27,619 nt of DNA from positions 1 to 27,619 of the forward strand of contig CALHQJ010000056.1 of the NCBI GenBank assembly GCA_938036545.1, written 5' to 3'. Shown here one piece after another: positions 24,023 through 27,619 of this stretch. Origin of the DNA: an uncultured Clostridium sp. (GTDB taxonomy: Bacteria > Bacillota > Clostridia > Lachnospirales > Lachnospiraceae). Numbering within the stretch: position 1 is the stretch's first letter; every line of letters begins with the position of its first letter. A model generated the notes under the pieces. It was not told the origin of the DNA, did not search any database, and saw only the letters and a program-made list of their open reading frames with translations. The position numbers and the translations under genes were made by a program.

Positions 24023-24080
24023 TAAATTATTGAATGACATCAATTGTTATGGCACCTATGGCGTGAAAGGAGAGAGAACT

Positions 24081-24716
24081 ATGAATGGAAATTTAGTAAT
24101 TACAATCGGACGGCAGTGTGGCAGCGCAGGACGCCAAATCGGTCAGGAAGTAGCAAAACAGCTTGGAATTAAATGTTATGATAAAGAGTTACTGTCTTTA
24201 GCTGCAAAAAACAGCGGGCTTTGTGAAGAACTTTTCGAAACCCATGATGAAAAGCCTACCAGCAGTTTTTTGTATTCTCTGGTAATGGATACCTACTCTC
24301 TGGGATATACGCCTTCCGCTTATATGGATATGCCGATTAATCATAAAGTATTTTTAGCGCAGTTTGATACCATTAAAAAGTTAGCTTCTGAAGAATCCTG
24401 CGTGATTGTAGGACGGTGCGCCGATTACGCCCTGGCAGACTTTCCAAACGTTACGTCTGTTTTCATTTCAGGAAATGAACCGGATAAAATCAAACATTTA
24501 ATGAAGATGTACAATGTAGATGAATCCAAAGCTCGGGACATTATGATTAAAACAGATAAGAAACGTTCCAGCTACTATAATTATTATTCCAGTAAAAAAT
24601 GGTCTGACGCAAAAAGCTATGATCTGTGTATTAACAGCAGTGCTATTGGATTCGAAAATACAGTACAGATGATTATTAATTTTGCAAAGACCAAGCAGGC
24701 TTGGAAAAATCAATAA
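24081..24716 (+). CDS. Cytidylate kinase-like family protein
   Basis: A 211-residue protein of the cytidylate-kinase-like group common in Clostridia. It begins with a strand and a nucleotide-binding loop (LVITIGRQCGSAGRQIG, residues about 5-21), then CYDKELLSLAAKNSG. A later segment SCVIVGRCADYAL matches the NMP-kinase pattern, followed by FISGNEPDKIKHLMKMYNVDESKARDIM and a lid-like TDKKRSSYYNYYS. True CMP kinase is usually longer and better conserved, so the substrate is uncertain. The start at 24081 follows GGAGAG; the frame is open further upstream, but that part has no ribosome binding site and looks non-coding. A terminator follows, so it is a single-gene unit. Confidence 0.88.
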   Translation: MNGNLVITIGRQCGSAGRQIGQEVAKQLGIKCYDKELLSLAAKNSGLCEELFETHDEKPTSSFLYSLVMDTYSLGYTPSAYMDMPINHKVFLAQFDTIKKLASEESCVIVGRCADYALADFPNVTSVFISGNEPDKIKHLMKMYNVDESKARDIMIKTDKKRSSYYNYYSSKKWSDAKSYDLCINSSAIGFENTVQMIINFAKTKQAWKNQ

Positions 24717-24759
24717 ATAATTAGAAGGACTTTCAACTTTTTAATACCATGTCTTTTCG

Positions 24760-24797
24760 GACGGCTGTAACATTGGTTTCTTACAGCCGTCTTTTTA
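24760..24797 (+). terminator. Rho-independent terminator
   Basis: GACGGCTGTAA (24760-24770) pairs with TTACAGCCGTC (24781-24791) around a ten-base loop and is followed by five T. It ends the cytidylate-kinase-like transcript. Confidence 0.92.
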
Positions 24798-24855
24798 ATA
24801 CGAAAAATCTTAATGAATATTTAAAGATTAGGTTATAGGATTCCCCATTTGTCTG

Positions 24856-24864
24856 TGCTATACT
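24856..24864 (+). promoter_or_regulatory. Extended -10 element before the NlpC/P60 gene
   Basis: TGC TATACT forms an extended -10 at 24856-24864, 58 bases before the ATG. No good -35 is visible at the usual distance. The stretch 24798-24850 is AT-rich and contains an AATCTT...AAGATT inverted repeat (24806-24829). Confidence 0.5.
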
Positions 24865-24922
24865 ATTATGGTGTTTTTTGGATATAAAGATAAAATGAAC
24901 ATTAAGGTGGTTACAAGATTCC

Positions 24923-26977
24923 ATGATTATTTGGAACAGAGAAAATAAAAAGCAGGCGGCAGCAGCAGCAATTCTTTTGCTGACTGGAATCATAACCGGA
25001 AATCTGGCAGAAGCCTACGTACCGGTTCATACTTCACAGCCGGAGGTAACGGCTGTATCCGAAAAAGAAACGATCCCGGAAACAGATGCCGTGCCTTCTG
25101 AGACAGAAACCAGGGAAGCCAGAAAAGATGCCAATGCATACGAACCTTCGATTACATTGCTGAATCTGGCCTATTACTTTCCTGAAGGAGCCGATTCTTC
25201 GGATGTCACCCAGAGCTATGCCGGAAAGGTCTATCAGGAGCTTAGTATTAAAGATTCCGACTGGCTGGCCGGCGTCTATGATTTAGCAGACATCAAACCG
25301 GCAAAGATGGCTGCTAAATTAGGAAAACCTTCCTCCGCAGCCATAGGAGCCTATAATCCCAATGACGATACCCAGGATCCCGACAATCCGGACACGTGGA
25401 CTATTAATAACTGGAAGAAAGTAAATATTTCCTTTGTAAACGGAAGCGGACAGCCGATTAACGGATATTCCAATGTCAAAGAGATTCTTTCTATGGCCAG
25501 CGTCTACACCTACCAAAAGGATATGCTGGATGCAGAAGCCTTTAAAGAATATGCAAACCGTTTGTGGAAGGATTCCCATAGCTTTTCTTACAGTATGAGC
25601 GACGTTTATTACTGCGACGGCTGTCTGGATATGTCCCTGGAAGAACTGGTCCAGGAAGCGGAAGAAGAAGAATTTGCAGGGGAACTGGCTGCGTCTGGCG
25701 ATGCTTTGGAAGCAGGCCACGATATGGATTCCCAGGATAGCGATGAAGGAGAAGGGAACGAAGAACAAAAAACTTCTTCTGGAAAAAAAGAAACAGTGGA
25801 CAGAGAACCTTCCAGCAGCAGTTCTGATTCTATTTCGTCAGAAGGTTCCTCGCCCTCGAAAGAAGAACATGAAAATGAATATGCCGAACCTAACGACATC
25901 GTTTCTTTAGAAGCTTCCCTGGAAAACAGGGAAGAAATCCCTACAGGAGGCACTATCCGGAAAAGTACTGTTGATCCTACCCAATGGGACAATATCGGGC
26001 CAGGAGAAGAACCCATGGCTACTCCGGATGAAGCATTGTATAACACATCAGAAAGCGAGGCATCCAGGGAAGGGGACGTATCTGAACAAACGGAATCATC
26101 GGAACAGGCCTTCTCTGAGAATATGGGGAATGATACTGCCAGCAATATAGCCGGCAATCCCGTCAGCGATTCCATGAACGAAGCTGCTCCAGTCAAAGAA
26201 ACCAGGCCTTCAAAGCCTTCTCATAACCAGGGTTATAATAAACATTCCAAGGGAGACTGTCCAGGCCATGTAAATTTAAATATCACCGTTAAAATATTAG
26301 GCTTGAAGGATTCCAAAGGGCTGATTCAAATCGATCCAATTGGAAACAATCCGGAAAATATGACAGAAGGCGGCTGGGATGGCTGGGATGACTACAGTAT
26401 TAAGATGGTAGAAGCAATTCATGCTCAGGACTGGTATCAGGATTACGGCCTCAGTATTTCTACGATTAATATGAGAAATCCATTATCTGCATCTGAAATT
26501 GACGCATATATTGCAAGCCTTCCGCCGGAAACCTCTAAAAAAAGAAAAGAAATTATTCAGTTTGCGTTATCCTCTGTCGGAAAGGTACCCTATTACTGGG
26601 GCGGAAAACCATCCCGTGCAGGATATGAAGGAAACTATTTTGGTACTCCCATGGAGCCAGATACAAAAGGACGGATTTTAAAGGGACTGGATTGCTCTGG
26701 TTGGATAAACTGGGTTTACTGGTCTGTTACAGGGGAACGGCTGGCTGGAGAAAGCACCAGCAGTTTGATTCTCTGCGGAAAGCCGATTAAACGTTCTGAA
26801 TTAAAACCAGGTGACATTATCGTAAAAACCGGAACCGGCGCCCATGTGGTTATGTTTCTGGGGTGGACCTCCAATGGACAGATGCAGGTAATCCACGAGT
26901 CCAGTGCATCTGTAAACAATGTAACCGTAAAAACCATGACAGCAGACTGGCCCTATTACCGGAATCTGCTGGATTAA
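24923..26977 (+). CDS. Secreted NlpC/P60 (C40) cell-wall endopeptidase
   Basis: A 684-residue exported protein. Residues 1-32 form a signal peptide (basic start, poly-Ala/Leu core, cleavage near EAYV). A folded N-terminal region (about 70-245) ends in a CxxC pair (Cys 231 and 234). Next comes a long low-complexity linker (about 245-435) rich in Glu, Ser, Asp and Pro, then a CPGH segment (Cys 446, His 449), and finally the NlpC/P60 domain (about 535-684). The catalytic residues are Cys 591 in LDCSGW, His 641 in GAHVVMFLGW and His 658 in IHESS. Such enzymes cleave stem-peptide bonds in peptidoglycan. The ribosome binding site (AAGGTGG) lies 12 bases from the ATG, rather far. The N-terminal region has no family I recognise. 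Confidence 0.9.
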   Translation: MIIWNRENKKQAAAAAILLLTGIITGNLAEAYVPVHTSQPEVTAVSEKETIPETDAVPSETETREARKDANAYEPSITLLNLAYYFPEGADSSDVTQSYAGKVYQELSIKDSDWLAGVYDLADIKPAKMAAKLGKPSSAAIGAYNPNDDTQDPDNPDTWTINNWKKVNISFVNGSGQPINGYSNVKEILSMASVYTYQKDMLDAEAFKEYANRLWKDSHSFSYSMSDVYYCDGCLDMSLEELVQEAEEEEFAGELAASGDALEAGHDMDSQDSDEGEGNEEQKTSSGKKETVDREPSSSSSDSISSEGSSPSKEEHENEYAEPNDIVSLEASLENREEIPTGGTIRKSTVDPTQWDNIGPGEEPMATPDEALYNTSESEASREGDVSEQTESSEQAFSENMGNDTASNIAGNPVSDSMNEAAPVKETRPSKPSHNQGYNKHSKGDCPGHVNLNITVKILGLKDSKGLIQIDPIGNNPENMTEGGWDGWDDYSIKMVEAIHAQDWYQDYGLSISTINMRNPLSASEIDAYIASLPPETSKKRKEIIQFALSSVGKVPYYWGGKPSRAGYEGNYFGTPMEPDTKGRILKGLDCSGWINWVYWSVTGERLAGESTSSLILCGKPIKRSELKPGDIIVKTGTGAHVVMFLGWTSNGQMQVIHESSASVNNVTVKTMTADWPYYRNLLD

Positions 26978-27020
26978 CTGATAGATGTTAAAAGTCCCTG
27001 CGGGAAAGGAGAGTATTACA

Positions 27021-27619
27021 ATGAATTACCGCAAAGATTATGACACTTATCCTGATAATCATCAGGACTATGACGACTATTATGATGACTCTTTTTATGA
27101 TGAACCAGATTCCGGAAATTCCGAAGAAGCTGATTTTGAAGACGACTGGGATGAGGATTTTGAGCCATCTCCAGTCAGAAGTCAACGCCATCGTTCCAGC
27201 CCATCTAAACCGGCTGGCCGGAGGGCGGAAAGGGAGGACAATCACTTGTACGAAGACGAAATTGCCCGTATGCGAAGCCGGAAGCGCCAGCCTGACTCCA
27301 GAAAACGGACAAACAAAGGACGTTCCGGCAGCAGAAATAGCATGAAAAAAAAGAAAAGTACCGGTAAGCTTTTTGCCGGAATCGGCATTCTGCTGGTTTT
27401 GATAATCGGCGTTTTATTTGTGCAGCGTTGGTGGAAGCTGCGGGATGGTTTTTGGAATATTGCAGTTTTCGGCGTGGATTCCAGAAGCGGAAGCCTGGAA
27501 AAAGGCGCTTTATCGGATGTGGAAATTATCTGCAGCATTAATAAAAAGACCAATGAAATCCGCCTGGTTTCCGTGTACCGAGATACATATCTGCAGATTG
27601 ACGTTGGCTCCTGCCGTTG
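27021..27619 (+). CDS. LytR-CpsA-Psr (LCP) family protein, 3' end missing
   Basis: An ATG at 27021 behind AAAGGAGAG opens a frame that runs off the window end (199 complete codons). The cytoplasmic N-terminus (about 1-115) is unusual: first rich in Asp and Tyr (residues 6-50), then in Arg, Ser and Lys (52-115). One membrane helix follows (about 117-135). The LCP domain then begins: WNIAVFGVDSRSG, ALSDVEIICSINKKTNEIRLVSVYRDTYLQID, matching the family start with its conserved Asp and Arg residues around the polyprenyl-phosphate and metal site. LCP enzymes attach wall polymers such as teichoic acids or capsule to peptidoglycan. The C-terminal part of the domain is not visible. Confidence 0.9.
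   Translation, partial: MNYRKDYDTYPDNHQDYDDYYDDSFYDEPDSGNSEEADFEDDWDEDFEPSPVRSQRHRSSPSKPAGRRAEREDNHLYEDEIARMRSRKRQPDSRKRTNKGRSGSRNSMKKKKSTGKLFAGIGILLVLIIGVLFVQRWWKLRDGFWNIAVFGVDSRSGSLEKGALSDVEIICSINKKTNEIRLVSVYRDTYLQIDVGSCR

Noticed and set aside
23970..24080. N-terminal extension of the cytidylate-kinase-like gene
   Set aside because: The frame is open upstream, but the added residues are Cys/Phe-rich non-coding-like sequence that includes the TATAAT. The ATG at 24081 has the ribosome binding site and starts at the conserved strand.
24895..24948. A 17-codon frame (MNIKVVTRFHDYLEQRK) overlapping the NlpC/P60 start in another frame
   Set aside because: It could be a leader peptide, but there is no ribosome binding site before its ATG and nothing attenuator-like follows. 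Too weak to call.
25609..26196. A 195-residue open frame on the minus strand, rich in Ser
   Set aside because: It lies opposite the acidic, serine-rich linker of the NlpC/P60 gene. The codon composition there keeps the antisense frame open. It has no ribosome binding site and no recognisable domain.
1..27619. Search for tRNA, rRNA, CRISPR arrays, insertion sequences, prophage, toxin-antitoxin and defence genes
   Set aside because: None seen on either strand. Nearly all DNA is accounted for by housekeeping and envelope genes.

Overview
The window is about 27.6 kb of low-to-mid GC chromosomal DNA from a Gram-positive, anaerobic-type Clostridia, most likely a member of the Lachnospiraceae. The clues are gene order (radC-mreCD-pbp2-minCDE-rodA-mgsA and ylmE-sepF-ylmH), strong AGGAGG-type ribosome binding sites, frequent GTG/TTG starts, an endonuclease-type MutL, and L,D-transpeptidase, LCP and NlpC/P60 wall proteins. 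The family assignment rests on remembered synteny and protein style, not on a search. Every gene I support is on the + strand. I see no tRNA, rRNA, CRISPR array, phage, transposase or defence gene, and no gene-free stretch longer than about 230 bases.

Layout. (1) 1-528: the end of an L,D-transpeptidase. (2) 562-7384: mutS, mutL, miaA and a PLP enzyme of the YnbB/methionine gamma-lyase-like family, tightly spaced or overlapping, so probably one operon for mismatch repair and tRNA modification. (3) 7385-7548: an intergenic region with a candidate extended -10 promoter and a repeated CGTCGRTG motif. (4) 7549-17223: a long cell-shape and division cluster: a DUF4321-like small membrane protein, radC, mreC, mreD, a class B PBP2 with an unusually large insertion, minC, minD, minE, rodA, mgsA and a lipoprotein-type D,D-carboxypeptidase. 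(5) 17227-17731: a small P-loop protein with its own consensus promoter. (6) 17741-17901: a compound hairpin/terminator block that looks like a dispersed repeat. (7) 17906-23969: a second consensus promoter driving a HlyD-like membrane protein, ylmE, sepF, ylmH, aroB, lspA and an RluD-type pseudouridine synthase. (8) 24081-24797: a cytidylate-kinase-like protein with its own terminator. (9) 24856-27619: a secreted NlpC/P60 endopeptidase and the start of an LCP-family wall-polymer ligase, cut by the window edge.

Functionally most of the window builds or positions the cell wall: elongation (MreC, MreD, PBP2, RodA), septum placement (MinCDE, SepF), peptidoglycan trimming and cross-linking (D,D-carboxypeptidase, NlpC/P60, L,D-transpeptidase), attachment of wall polymers (LCP) and lipoprotein maturation (LspA, which would also process the lipoprotein carboxypeptidase encoded here). 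I do not see a clearly novel multi-gene system. The points most worth a second look are a methylglyoxal synthase with glycine at the position of the catalytic aspartate, the roughly 240-residue insertion in PBP2, the absence of mreB between radC and mreC, the repeated CGTCGRTG motif before the DUF4321 gene, the compound hairpin block, and the orphan small P-loop protein.
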